Shown: positions 1 through 8,828 of the stretch, piece by piece
Layout of the letters: each line of letters begins with the position of its first letter
Numbering within the stretch: position 1 is the first letter of the stretch
Source of the DNA: Saprospiraceae bacterium
GTDB taxonomy: Bacteria; Bacteroidota; Bacteroidia; Chitinophagales; Saprospiraceae
NCBI GenBank assembly: GCA_021739645.1
Contig: JAIPBL010000003.1
Span: forward strand, 1 to 64,000
Reading direction: 5' to 3'
DNA: 64,000 bases
Program-made: the position numbers and the translations under genes
The notes under the pieces: model-generated
Database searches by the model: none
Told to the model about the DNA's origin: nothing
What the model saw: the letters and a program-made list of their open reading frames with translations, nothing else

Positions 1-1
1 T

Positions 2-35
2 CGGCGGTGTGACTCCGCCGAACTGGAGTTCGGCG
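2..35. repeat. overlapping inverted repeats at window edge
   Basis: Two mutually exclusive hairpins overlap here: CGGCGG (2-7) pairs with CCGCCG (15-20), and CGCCGAACT (16-24) pairs with AGTTCGGCG (27-35) around a GG centre. The second has the same core, AACTGGAGTT, as a hairpin at 58818-58839 after icd, so it belongs to a small family of intergenic palindromes. It could be the terminator of a gene lying outside the window, but no T run follows. Confidence 0.5.
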
Positions 36-101
36 ACACAACACAATCCAGCCTCGTCAAATCACCATGTTATGAAGTAAATACTCATCGCCGCACTGAT
101 T

Positions 102-2954
102 GTGCAGTTCCCATTTTTTCTACTGGGTCAAACACTGCCAACACCCGCAGCAGACCGGATGGCAGGCATTGAAAAACGAAAGTTGCTGCTAGATAATTCG
201 CTCGTTTCCAACGTGCCATTCAAGTCAATAGGCCCCTCGATTCAAAGCGGGAGAGTGGACGATTTGGAGGTTTCGCCGCAAGACCCCACCCATTTTTACG
301 TGGCTTACGCTTCCGGCGGGCTTTGGAAAACGGAAAACAACGGGCAATCCTTCGACCCAATTTTTGACAACGAGGCCGTGATGACCATTGGCGACATCGC
401 CGTGGATTGGGACAAAAACACCATCTGGGTGGGCACGGGCGAAGTCAACTCCAGCCGAAGCAGCTATGCCGGGGCAGGCATGTTCCGCTCCGACGACGGC
501 GGCAAGACCTGGCAACAACGTGGCCTTGAAGAAACCCACCACATCGGTAGAGTAGTGTTGCACCCCACCGACCCAAATACCCTCTGGGTGGCAGCCCTCG
601 GCCACCTCTACTCGCCCAATGCGGAGCGGGGTGTTTTCAAAACAACGGATGCTGGCGCAACATGGCGAAAGGTGCTTTTTGTGGATGAAAACAGTGGGGC
701 CGTTGACCTCGTCATTGACCCAAAAGACCCGAACACGCTGTATGCCGCCATTTGGCACCGGGAGCGTCGGGCCTGGAATTTGGTGGAGTCTGGCCTGGGT
801 TCTGGCATTTACAAAAGCACGGACGGCGGCGAAACTTGGGCCAAGATTTCTGCCGAAGGCAGCAGCTTCCCTGATGGTGAAGGCACGGGCCGAATCGGCT
901 TAGCCATCGGTGAAAAGGATGGCAACTCGGTGGTTTACGCCATCGTTGACAACCAAAATCGCAGACCCAAGGAGGCCAAGGAGAAAACGGAAGATTTGAC
1001 CAAAGACGATTTGCGGAGCATGACCAAAGACGCATTTTTGAAACTGGACAAAGACAAGGTTAAAAACTATTTGAGCGACAACGGATTCCCCAAAAAATAC
1101 AACGCTGACAAGGTTTTTGAAATGGTGAAAAAAGATGAAATCACCCCAAATGCCCTCGTCGAATTTACCGAAGATGCCAACTCGCTGCTATTCAATACAC
1201 CAGTTGTCGGGGCAGAAGTTTATGTTTCAACTGATTTCGGCAAGTCATGGAAAAAGACGCACGACGGCTACCTTGACGACCTGTTCTACAGCTACGGTTA
1301 TTATTTTGGGCAAATTCGGGTTGCTCCGCAAAATGCCGACCGAATCTATGTTTTTGGGGTGCCAATTTTGAAATCAGAAGACGGCGGCCAGAGCTGGAAG
1401 TCCATCGGCGGGGACAACGTTCATGCTGACCACCACGCACTTTGGGCCAACCCCAACCGCTCCGGCCACCTTGTGCTCGGCAACGATGGCGGCATCAACA
1501 TCAGCTACGATAATGGGGAAAACTGGATAAAATGCAACACCCCGGCAGTTGGCCAGTTTTATGCCGTGGCGGTGGACATGGCCAAGAACTACAACGTTTA
1601 CGGCGGCCTTCAGGATAACGGAGTCTGGACTGGCCCGCATACCTACGAAGCGGATGTGAACTGGCACGACAGTGGCCAGTATCCCTACAAATCCATCCTC
1701 GGCGGCGACGGGATGCAGGTCGCAGTGGACACCCGGGACAATGAGACCGTGTACACGGGCTTTCAGTTTGGAAATTACTACCGCATCAATCGAAGTAGTC
1801 GGGAATCGGAGCGCATCACGCCGCAACATGACCTCGGCGAACGCCCCCTTCGTTGGAATTGGCAAACGCCCATCCACCTCAGCCGCCACAACGAAGACAT
1901 CCTCTACATCGGTTCGAACAAGTTGCACCGTAGCTTCAATCAGGGCAAAGACTGGGAGGCCATCTCCGGTGATTTGACCAATGGCGGCATCAAAGGTGAT
2001 GTGCCGTTCGGAACCTTGACCTCGATTCACGAAAGCCCGAAAAAATTTGGCCTGATTTACACGGGTTCCGACGGTGGGCTGGTGCACGTGACCCGTGATG
2101 GCGGCAACACCTGGGCGAACATTTCGGCGGGTTTGCAGGCTGGGTTTTGGGTGAGCCGGGTCGAGGCTTCAGCCGTAGTATTGGGAAGGGTTTATGTTTC
2201 CCTCAACGGTTACCGCAATGACAATTTTGAGGCAATGGTTTACGTCTCCGAAAACTACGGCGATACCTGGCAACGCATCGGCACTGACTTGCCGCAAGAG
2301 CCGGTGAACGTGGTGAGGGAAGACCCAAAAAATCCTGATTTGCTCTACGTGGGCACCGACCACGGATTGTACATTTCACTCGACCGTGGCCAACATTTTA
2401 TGCAAATGAACAAGGATTTGCCAGCAGTAGCGGTGCATGATTTGGTCGTGCATCCCCGTGAAAATGAGCTGGTGGTGGGCACGCATGGCCGCTCGATGTT
2501 CCTCGCAGACGTGAAGGAGGTGCAGCAGCTTGTGGACAGTGTTTTGCAAAAAAACATCTATGCCTTCGAAATTCCAAAATTGCGGTACCGGAGCAACTGG
2601 GGAAACCTTCGGAACTCGTGGAGCGAAAAAGCACCTGAACCAGATATTGAATTGGGCGTATTTACCAAGTCCGGTGGGAAGCTGAAAATAACGGTGATGA
2701 CGGGCGACTTGAAGTTGAAAACTTGGGAGGTGGACGTGACGCACGGTCTCAATTACCCGGAATACCACGGCGATATTTCGGACAGCGCAGTCACGGCTTT
2801 TGCGAAGCAGCTGAATGAAAAAAAGAAAAAGGGCGACAAAGAGATACTGGTGGAAAAGGCCAAAAACGGCAAATACTACCTCAAAAAAGGCAGTTATAAA
2901 GTCGTGTATGAAAAAGATGGCAACAAGGCGAACGCCAACTTTGTGATTGAGTAG
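102..2954 (+). CDS. secreted Asp-box (sortilin/VPS10-like) beta-propeller protein, leader interrupted by a stop codon
   Basis: This is a large extracytoplasmic protein of the BNR/Asp-box class, often annotated as glycosyl hydrolase or sortilin-like; its substrate is unknown. About ten Asp-box motifs of the form S-x-D-x-G-x-x-W are spread along it, near residues 129 (SDDGGKTW), 181, 239, 376, 425, 467, 611, 664, 716 and 759, as expected of a ten-bladed propeller. A lysine-rich helical insert lies near residues 290-360 and a lysine-rich beta domain closes the protein. The only in-frame start is GTG at 102, which falls inside a signal peptide. Reading from the ATG at 72 gives M-K-stop-I-L-I-A-A-L-I-V-Q-F, a typical leader broken by TAA at 78-80. 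The gene is therefore either mis-sequenced at one base, reinitiated at GTG, or inactive. The propeller itself is intact. Confidence 0.8.
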   Translation: MQFPFFLLGQTLPTPAADRMAGIEKRKLLLDNSLVSNVPFKSIGPSIQSGRVDDLEVSPQDPTHFYVAYASGGLWKTENNGQSFDPIFDNEAVMTIGDIAVDWDKNTIWVGTGEVNSSRSSYAGAGMFRSDDGGKTWQQRGLEETHHIGRVVLHPTDPNTLWVAALGHLYSPNAERGVFKTTDAGATWRKVLFVDENSGAVDLVIDPKDPNTLYAAIWHRERRAWNLVESGLGSGIYKSTDGGETWAKISAEGSSFPDGEGTGRIGLAIGEKDGNSVVYAIVDNQNRRPKEAKEKTEDLTKDDLRSMTKDAFLKLDKDKVKNYLSDNGFPKKYNADKVFEMVKKDEITPNALVEFTEDANSLLFNTPVVGAEVYVSTDFGKSWKKTHDGYLDDLFYSYGYYFGQIRVAPQNADRIYVFGVPILKSEDGGQSWKSIGGDNVHADHHALWANPNRSGHLVLGNDGGINISYDNGENWIKCNTPAVGQFYAVAVDMAKNYNVYGGLQDNGVWTGPHTYEADVNWHDSGQYPYKSILGGDGMQVAVDTRDNETVYTGFQFGNYYRINRSSRESERITPQHDLGERPLRWNWQTPIHLSRHNEDILYIGSNKLHRSFNQGKDWEAISGDLTNGGIKGDVPFGTLTSIHESPKKFGLIYTGSDGGLVHVTRDGGNTWANISAGLQAGFWVSRVEASAVVLGRVYVSLNGYRNDNFEAMVYVSENYGDTWQRIGTDLPQEPVNVVREDPKNPDLLYVGTDHGLYISLDRGQHFMQMNKDLPAVAVHDLVVHPRENELVVGTHGRSMFLADVKEVQQLVDSVLQKNIYAFEIPKLRYRSNWGNLRNSWSEKAPEPDIELGVFTKSGGKLKITVMTGDLKLKTWEVDVTHGLNYPEYHGDISDSAVTAFAKQLNEKKKKGDKEILVEKAKNGKYYLKKGSYKVVYEKDGNKANANFVIE

Positions 2955-2978
2955 GTGTTTTTGAAATATAAACCTTGC

Positions 2979-4181
2979 ATGAAAAAATGCTTTTTAACAC
3001 TGGTCTTTTTTGCTTTTTGCTTCGCAAACCTTTTTGGTCAAATGCCAAATCGGTGCGGTGCGGTTCATGAAATTTGTTCAAATACAACTACTTTTTTCCC
3101 TAAGGAAATTCCAAAAACTAGCGTGACTGAACGGATGGTGGTGAACATTCCGGTGGTGGTGCACGTCGTCTGGAATTCAAGCGTCGAAAACATTTCCAAC
3201 GAGCAGATTTTGTCACAAATTGACGTGCTGAACGAGGATTTCAGTGCTGGCAACATCCAGATTGGTGGCATTCCTGCTATTTTCCAAGCATTGATTGCCG
3301 ATGTTGGCTTTCATTTCTGCCTCGCCTCCAAGGACCCAAGCGGCAACTCTACTACAGGCATCACCCGCACCCAAACCAGCAACAATATCGGGATTGGTGG
3401 AACGTCGGCTATCCACCACAGCAGCCAAGGCGGTCACGATGCCTGGAACCCCGACAAATACCTTAATATTTGGGTGGCGAAATTTGCCGGGGGAATCGGC
3501 GGCGTCGGGTCGTTCCCTGGCGAAGGCCCAGCAGACGAGCAGGGTATCGAGATAAACTACAAGCAATTCGGCACCTTCGGAACGGCTACCAACCCGCCCT
3601 ATCACCTTGGCCGCACTTGCACCCACGAAGTTGGGCACTATTTCAACCTTAACCACCTCTGGGGCCCCAGCGCCAACAGCTGCTGCAACGAGGATGATGG
3701 CGTTGCTGACACTCCCGTTTCTTGTGAGGATTATCTGAGTGAATGTCCCTCCGGCACCACTTTCTCCTGCACTGCCCCAGATATGTGGATGAATTTTATG
3801 AACTACACCGATGACGCCTGTATGGCCATGTTTTCGTTGGGGCAAAAGCTGCGGATGTACGATGCGTTGAACAATTTCCGGGCAGGGCTGCTAAACTCCG
3901 ACGGTTGCCAAGCGGTGGCGACGGAGGAACAAGCGGTGGGGACGGAATTGAGGATTTTGGGCAATCCTGTGCGAGCGCAATTGAATCTTGAAATTAGGTC
4001 GCAAACAGGTAGTCCCTGGAAGTTGGAACTGGTGAACATGCTTGGCATCCCCGTTTTTTGCGAAGCGAAAATGGCGAATGCCCCCGTTTCAATCGATTGT
4101 CAGCCGTTTCCACGGGGCATTTATTTTTTAGTTGCTTCGCAAAACGAGACCAGAATCGTGAAGCGAGTTATCTTAATTTGA
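2979..4181 (+). CDS. secreted zinc metalloprotease, M43 (cytophagalysin/pappalysin) family, T9SS type A cargo
   Basis: This is a predicted extracellular endopeptidase. The start is the ATG at 2979 rather than the upstream GTG at 2955, because it opens directly into a signal peptide (MKKCFLTLVFFAFCFANLFG). The extended zinc site HEVGHYFNLNH begins at residue 216, matching HExxHxxGxxH-type metzincins (the usual Gly is Asn here), and a Met-turn NFMNY follows near residue 272. Many cysteines surround the active site, as in the M43 family. The last ~75 residues (from ILGNPVRAQLNLEI to KRVILI) form a type A T9SS sorting domain, so the protein should be exported and possibly attached at the cell surface. 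It begins 24 bp after the Asp-box gene and may be cotranscribed. Its end faces the M28 peptidase gene with a 3-bp gap. Confidence 0.9.
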   Translation: MKKCFLTLVFFAFCFANLFGQMPNRCGAVHEICSNTTTFFPKEIPKTSVTERMVVNIPVVVHVVWNSSVENISNEQILSQIDVLNEDFSAGNIQIGGIPAIFQALIADVGFHFCLASKDPSGNSTTGITRTQTSNNIGIGGTSAIHHSSQGGHDAWNPDKYLNIWVAKFAGGIGGVGSFPGEGPADEQGIEINYKQFGTFGTATNPPYHLGRTCTHEVGHYFNLNHLWGPSANSCCNEDDGVADTPVSCEDYLSECPSGTTFSCTAPDMWMNFMNYTDDACMAMFSLGQKLRMYDALNNFRAGLLNSDGCQAVATEEQAVGTELRILGNPVRAQLNLEIRSQTGSPWKLELVNMLGIPVFCEAKMANAPVSIDCQPFPRGIYFLVASQNETRIVKRVILI

Positions 4182-4184
4182 TGC

Positions 4185-5657
4185 TTATTTGGCGTACTGC
4201 TTGCCTGCTCCTTGCCAGTCTATTTTCCCATTTTTATCCGCAATCATTCTCGCAGCCAAAGTGTAAGCTTGACAAAATTTCAGCACGTAATCGTAGTCAA
4301 GTGAATCAGCATTGTCGGTCGCTTGGTGGTAGTATTTGTAAACCTCTTCGTCCATTTCTTTGATGCCCGGCGCAAAATCAACAGCAGGGATGCCGAGTCT
4401 CGCAAAAGAAATATTGTCTGATCGTTCGTACAGGTTTTGCTCAGGTGCCGGGTCGCCGAGCATGTTCAAACCAACTTGCAAACCGGCTTGCTTCATCTCT
4501 TTGTCCACATTGGTAAAGCCCATGCCGATGACGTTGAAATGTTCGGTACTGTTGTACCCAGCGCCATCGTTGTTGAGGTTGAAAACCATTTTATCCATGG
4601 GTAAAAGCGGATGGTCGGCGTACCATTGGCTGCCCAACATCCCCATTTCTTCGGCAGTGCAGGCCAATATCAGCACGGAGCGTTTGGGCGGGTTGGCGGC
4701 AAGTTCTTTGGCCGCCGCCATCAATGCGACCGTGCCAATGCAGTTGTCTCGTGCGCCATTGAAAATGCTGTCTTGTGGGGTAAATGCAGCGCCGCCTAGT
4801 CTGCCCATACCAATATGGTCGAAGTGCGCACTGAGGATGATGTACTCGTTTTTCAGGGAGTCGTCAGTGCCTTCGATGATGCCGACGATGTTGTTGGCCA
4901 GCAATTTTTTAGTGTCGCCAATGACGATGTTGAGCTTGGCGGCGACATTTTCTTGCTCTTTGACCAATTGTAGGATTCCAGGGTTTTGCTCTTGCACCCA
5001 GCCGTAGATGATATTGCTCTCTGCTTCATCTTTCGTAATGTCCATGCGCTCCTTCCCAAAAAAACTCTTGGCAAACTGCCACGGCATGGCTAGACGGTAG
5101 GCTTCGAGCAGCGCAATGGCGCCGTGGTTGGCTGCAAATTCCTGTTTTTTAGGCATGGACCTCATGACTTCTGCTGGGTCATTTCCATCTGGCGTACCGG
5201 TTATCGTGAGCACAATTTTGCCCTTCACATCGATGCCTTTGTAGTCGTCAATTCCTCGTGCTTCGTCCACCCAGCCGTTGCCAACGAATACGATTTCAGT
5301 TTCAATTGCCAAGTCTTTTCCATTGATAATCAACAAGTTGCTGCCTGCTGTGAAATTGTTGATGCCAATTTTAAGGGAAGCTGATTTAGGCGGTTTGAAA
5401 TTGGTGAAAGGCACTTTTTGGATAAAATCGGCTCGCCCGGTCACTGGCTTTACGCCGTAGGATTCCAGTTTCTCGGAGATGAAATCGGCTGCCAACTGTT
5501 CCCCTTTTGAGCCAGTTCGGCGTCCGCCCAGTTCATCGGAGGCGAGGTATTTTAGGTTGGTTTCAACTTCGTTTTTGTCAAAATTAAAAGCTGGGTTTTG
5601 TCCAAAAAGTGGTGCGGAAAGGAGGGCAAGTAAAAGGAAAAGAAGATTGAATTTCAT
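4185..5657 (-). CDS. M28-family zinc aminopeptidase, secreted
   Basis: This is a predicted periplasmic or outer-surface exopeptidase of 490 residues. The ATG at 5657 was chosen because it starts the signal peptide MKFNLLFLLLALLSAPLFGQ; the 39 codons upstream look like spacer. A protease-associated-type insert lies near residues 130-240. Metal ligands of the M28 fold are visible: His and Asp in AHFDH (about 277-281), Asp in ARDNCIG (about 301), the catalytic EE of CTAEEMG (about 333) and a C-terminal His in YKYYHQ (about 442). It is convergent with the M43 protease, so two secreted peptidases lie end to end. Confidence 0.88.
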   Translation of the reverse strand: MKFNLLFLLLALLSAPLFGQNPAFNFDKNEVETNLKYLASDELGGRRTGSKGEQLAADFISEKLESYGVKPVTGRADFIQKVPFTNFKPPKSASLKIGINNFTAGSNLLIINGKDLAIETEIVFVGNGWVDEARGIDDYKGIDVKGKIVLTITGTPDGNDPAEVMRSMPKKQEFAANHGAIALLEAYRLAMPWQFAKSFFGKERMDITKDEAESNIIYGWVQEQNPGILQLVKEQENVAAKLNIVIGDTKKLLANNIVGIIEGTDDSLKNEYIILSAHFDHIGMGRLGGAAFTPQDSIFNGARDNCIGTVALMAAAKELAANPPKRSVLILACTAEEMGMLGSQWYADHPLLPMDKMVFNLNNDGAGYNSTEHFNVIGMGFTNVDKEMKQAGLQVGLNMLGDPAPEQNLYERSDNISFARLGIPAVDFAPGIKEMDEEVYKYYHQATDNADSLDYDYVLKFCQAYTLAARMIADKNGKIDWQGAGKQYAK

Positions 5658-5689
5658 TAAATGATTTTGAGTTGGCTCATTTTTTTTTG

Positions 5690-5697
5690 CAAAATTA
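5690..5697 (-). promoter_or_regulatory. candidate -7 box for the M28 peptidase
   Basis: On the minus strand this reads TAATTTTG, an exact match to the Bacteroidota -7 consensus TAnnTTTG, about 33 bp before the chosen ATG. No convincing TTG -33 element is visible at the expected distance. Confidence 0.4.
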
Positions 5698-5781
5698 AAA
5701 GAAAGAACCACAGGTGAAAGGACAGCTTGGGCAGATATTTCCATTAATACAATGTTAGCAAATGCCCCCAACAATCTTTCC

Positions 5782-5789
5782 TATCTTTG
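5782..5789 (+). promoter_or_regulatory. candidate -7 box for the FKBP gene
   Basis: TATCTTTG matches the Bacteroidota -7 consensus TAnnTTTG and lies 30 bp before the chosen start of the isomerase gene. The -33 element is not obvious. Confidence 0.5.
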
Positions 5790-5819
5790 CGCCTCTTTTA
5801 TCACAAAAATTATCATTCG

Positions 5820-6476
5820 ATGAAAAAATTGATGTTTTTCTTGTTGGGCCTTTTTTGTTTTTCAGCAATTCAGGCGCAGGAACTTAAAAGCGAAAAGGAC
5901 TCCGTCAGTTATGCGCTGGGGGTCTTGATTGGCCAAAATCTACAAAAGCAAGGACTTTCTGACCTTGATTTAACACTGTTCTCAAAAGGAATGAAAGCTG
6001 CAACCGATGGAACGCCTTTGTTAAATCCAGTTGTAGCCAATAAGTGCGTCAATGACTTTACCACTCGGGAAAGGGAAGCCAACAAGCAAAAGGCTATGTC
6101 CGAGGGCGCAGCTTTCTTGGCCAAGAACGCTGAGCGCCCAGGCGTCATCACCCTACCCAGTGGCCTTCAATACGAAGTGCTGACGGATGGTACCGGTGAA
6201 ATTCCAAAAACCACCGATAAAGTAAAGGTTCACTACACCGGCAAGCTCCTCGACGGCACGGTGTTCGACAGCTCCGTGGAGCGCGGCGAGCCTATTGTGT
6301 TCCCAGTAACTGGCGTTATTCAAGGTTGGGTAGAAGCCCTGCAATTGATGAAGGTCGGTTCAAAATGGAAGTTGTTCATCCCTCAAAACCTCGCTTATGG
6401 AGAGCGTGGTTCAGGGGCACAAATTGGGCCTTATTCCACGCTGGTTTTCGATGTTGAACTTTTGGGAATCGAATAA
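5820..6476 (+). CDS. FKBP-type peptidyl-prolyl cis-trans isomerase, exported
   Basis: This is a folding catalyst for proline peptide bonds outside the cytoplasm. The 218-residue protein begins at the ATG at 5820 with a signal peptide (MKKLMFFLLGLFCFSAIQAQ). An FKBP N-terminal dimerisation segment (about 25-110) precedes an FKBP_C catalytic domain (about 120-218) with the conserved patterns VKVHYTGKLLDGTVFDSS, VIQGWVEAL and AYGERGSG. The architecture resembles FkpA/Mip-type isomerases. trmD starts 70 bp downstream on the same strand and may be cotranscribed. Confidence 0.93.
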   Translation: MKKLMFFLLGLFCFSAIQAQELKSEKDSVSYALGVLIGQNLQKQGLSDLDLTLFSKGMKAATDGTPLLNPVVANKCVNDFTTREREANKQKAMSEGAAFLAKNAERPGVITLPSGLQYEVLTDGTGEIPKTTDKVKVHYTGKLLDGTVFDSSVERGEPIVFPVTGVIQGWVEALQLMKVGSKWKLFIPQNLAYGERGSGAQIGPYSTLVFDVELLGIE

Positions 6477-6546
6477 AAGGTTCGAGCGTTGAGTGGCGAG
6501 TCCACCTAGAAGGAGGTATCGCAACTCCAGCTCAAAATCCCCTCCA

Positions 6547-7236
6547 ATGCACATTGACATCATCACCGTTCACCCGGAACTCCTGGTCAGCCCGTTCCAG
6601 CACAGCATCATGAAGCGGGCACAGGACAAGGGGCTGCTGGATGTGCAGGTACACGACTTGCGCAGCTTTGGTCATGGCCGCCATCTGCAAATTGACGACT
6701 ACCAGTTCGGTGGAGGGGCTGGCATGGTGATGATGGTGGAACCGTTGGTTGCTTGCATCGAAAAACTGCAACAAAGTCGGCAATTCGATGAAATAATATA
6801 CCTGACCCCGGATGGTCAACGGCTCAATCAAGGACTTACCAATCAACTTTCATTGAAGCAAAGCCTGTTGCTCATTTGCGGGCATTACAAAGGCATTGAT
6901 GAGCGGGTTCGGGAGCATTTTGTCACGCTTGAAATTTCAATTGGAGACTACGTTTTATCAGGTGGAGAGCTTCCCGCTGCGGTGCTGGTGGATGCCATCG
7001 GGCGATTGCTGCCTGGAGTACTTGGCGACGAGACATCGGCGTTGTTCGACTCCTTTCAGGACAACCTGCTTGCTCCCCCGGTTTATACCCGTCCATCGGA
7101 ATTTCGAGGATGGAAAGTGCCGGAGATACTTATGTCCGGCAATTTTCCAAAAATTGAAGAATGGCGGCATGAGCAAGCCGTCCAACGCACCCAAGAACGG
7201 CGTCCTGATTTGATGCAAAAACATGAAAGCCAATGA
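6547..7236 (+). CDS. trmD: tRNA (guanine-N1-)-methyltransferase TrmD
   Basis: The enzyme methylates G37 at N1 in tRNAs using S-adenosylmethionine, which prevents +1 frameshifting. The 229-residue protein begins at ATG 6547 with [13 protein letters not shown]. Trefoil-knot SPOUT signatures are present: [10 protein letters not shown] (about residues 57-66), [22 protein letters not shown], and [14 protein letters not shown]. The C-terminal tRNA-binding part has [11 protein letters not shown] and ends with the usual arginine-rich [14 protein letters not shown]. Length is slightly under the common 240-250. Its stop overlaps the next start by 4 bp (ATGA), indicating translational coupling with the YjbR-like gene. 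Confidence 0.96.
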   Translation: MHIDIITVHPELLVSPFQHSIMKRAQDKGLLDVQVHDLRSFGHGRHLQIDDYQFGGGAGMVMMVEPLVACIEKLQQSRQFDEIIYLTPDGQRLNQGLTNQLSLKQSLLLICGHYKGIDERVREHFVTLEISIGDYVLSGGELPAAVLVDAIGRLLPGVLGDETSALFDSFQDNLLAPPVYTRPSEFRGWKVPEILMSGNFPKIEEWRHEQAVQRTQERRPDLMQKHESQ

Positions 7237-7592
7237 ATATCGAAACGTTCCGTGATTACTGCCTTCGGAAAAAAGGCGTAGAAGAAGCCTTTCCGTTTGA
7301 TAAAGTAACCTTGGTTTTCAAGGTAATGGGGAAGATATTTGCCATCACAGGATTGGACGCTGACGAGTTCAAAGTAAACCTAAAATGCGAACCAAGCTGG
7401 GCCATTGAACTTCGTGAATTGCACCCTGACGACATACTGCCCGGCTGGCACATGAATAAGCAGCATTGGAACACCGTGCATTTTGAGACAGGCTTGGACG
7501 ATGCTTTTTTGATAAAATTGGTTGACCACTCCTACGACCTTATCGTGTCCAGCCTACCGAAAAAGACGAGAGAGGAATTCGCCAAACTGTAA
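7233..7592 (+). CDS. MmcQ/YjbR-family protein
   Basis: This 119-residue protein has the MmcQ/YjbR fold, described as a possible double-wing DNA-binding domain; the molecular role is not established. The N-terminal pattern ([18 protein letters not shown]), a central [12 protein letters not shown]-like segment and the C-terminal [14 protein letters not shown] are typical, and the length equals the family norm. It overlaps trmD by 4 bp, so the two are almost certainly one transcript; the functional meaning of this pairing is not evident. Confidence 0.85.
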   Translation: MNIETFRDYCLRKKGVEEAFPFDKVTLVFKVMGKIFAITGLDADEFKVNLKCEPSWAIELRELHPDDILPGWHMNKQHWNTVHFETGLDDAFLIKLVDHSYDLIVSSLPKKTREEFAKL

Positions 7593-7610
7593 CCTTAACC
7601 CACCTTAATT

Positions 7611-8702
7611 TTGGAAAAAAAGCAGCCAGTTGACTACATCATCGTTGGCCAGGGGCTGGCCGGAACGCTGCTTTCCTATTTCTTGCTGCTTGAAAATCAA
7701 CGAGTTGTAGTGCTGGACTATCCGCATGAAGGCCGGAGCTCCAACGTAGCTTCGGGCCTTGTGACTCCTGTGACCGGAAGACGTATTGCCAAGAGCTGGC
7801 GGTTTGAGGAGTTGTCCCGATTTGCAAAGCAGACTTATCTTAGCCTTGGAGCTGATTTGGGAGTGGAAATTTGGCACGAACGCAGCATCGTTCGTGCTCT
7901 GCACAGTGTCTTTGAGGAAAATGAATGGACACGCCGGAGTGGCTATCCTGAGTTCCAAGCTTTCATGAATGATGCCCCTGACTTATCCGATATCAAGGGA
8001 AAAATACAACCTCCACATGCTTGGGGGGAGTTGTTAAATTGTGCGCAGGTGGCCATGCCTTTGTTGGTCGAAACTTGGAGAGCTAGCTTGTTAGGATTGG
8101 GTATTTTTTTCGAAGAAAATATTGATTACCAACAGATTAAAGAAGAAAATGGGAGGGTGATTTATGGCCAATGGTCGGCGAAAAAGCTGGTTTTTTGCGA
8201 AGGAGCCAAGGCTGTTCAAAACCCTTATTTCAAACACCTGCCGTTTTTGGTGACAAAAGGGGAGGTATTGATCGTGCGAATCCCCGGTCTTCCAGCGCAA
8301 CGGATTTTGAAGCACAAACTCTTCTTGGTGCCATTGGGCAATTCGCTTTTCTGGGTTGGCTCCACCAGCCATTATGAGTTTGAAGGAGCAAGCCCCTCAA
8401 CTGGTGCCAGGGTTTGGTTATTGAAGGAAGTGGAAAAGACGCTGATGGTGCCCTACGAGGTGGTTGGGCATTTGGCGGGGATACGCCCAACCGTATCGGA
8501 TTTGCGTCCTTTTTTGGGAGTGCATCAGGAGCACGCTAACTTGTCCATTTTCAATGGATTGGGAACAAAAGGAGCTTTGCTTGGGCCTTTTTTTGCGAAG
8601 CAAATGACTGAGTATTTATTGGGTAGAAGCGAACTTGAGTTTGAAGTGGACATTGCCCGTTTTGAAAATGACAATCGAAGTGGCCATTTTTTTAGCAAAT
8701 AA
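7611..8702 (+). CDS. FAD-dependent oxidoreductase (DAO family)
   Basis: This is a cytoplasmic flavoprotein of the D-amino-acid-oxidase superfamily; the substrate cannot be deduced. The 363-residue protein starts at TTG 7611 (no ATG fits) and begins with a Rossmann fold DYIIVGQGLAGTLLSYFLL followed by an acidic Asp ending beta-2 (VVVLDY). A second FAD-contacting segment near the C-terminus, VGHLAGIRPTVSDLRPFLG then GLGTKGALLGP, matches the DAO pattern. It follows the YjbR-like gene by 18 bp on the same strand and may end the FKBP-trmD transcript. Confidence 0.85.
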   Translation: MEKKQPVDYIIVGQGLAGTLLSYFLLLENQRVVVLDYPHEGRSSNVASGLVTPVTGRRIAKSWRFEELSRFAKQTYLSLGADLGVEIWHERSIVRALHSVFEENEWTRRSGYPEFQAFMNDAPDLSDIKGKIQPPHAWGELLNCAQVAMPLLVETWRASLLGLGIFFEENIDYQQIKEENGRVIYGQWSAKKLVFCEGAKAVQNPYFKHLPFLVTKGEVLIVRIPGLPAQRILKHKLFLVPLGNSLFWVGSTSHYEFEGASPSTGARVWLLKEVEKTLMVPYEVVGHLAGIRPTVSDLRPFLGVHQEHANLSIFNGLGTKGALLGPFFAKQMTEYLLGRSELEFEVDIARFENDNRSGHFFSK

Positions 8703-8794
8703 GCCTTGTTTTGGAAACTCACTGTTTCTTGGGATTTTCGTTTGCAAACGCTCCAAACAGGTTGATTTGTATAAATTGGTCAGTTGAAATTCCG

Positions 8795-8802
8795 TAGTTT
8801 TG
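8795..8802 (+). promoter_or_regulatory. candidate -7 box for the amine oxidase gene
   Basis: TAGTTTTG matches TAnnTTTG and lies 26 bp before the ATG at 8829. A TTG at 8776-8778 is 16 bp upstream, shorter than the usual spacing of about 19. Confidence 0.4.
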
Positions 8803-8828
8803 GCCTATCCGAAAACAAATTACAAACC

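Noticed and set aside
225-2087. Long antisense frames (177 and 237 codons) opposite the Asp-box gene
   Set aside because: They mirror a gene with clear repeated motifs on the plus strand and contain no recognisable domain or leader.
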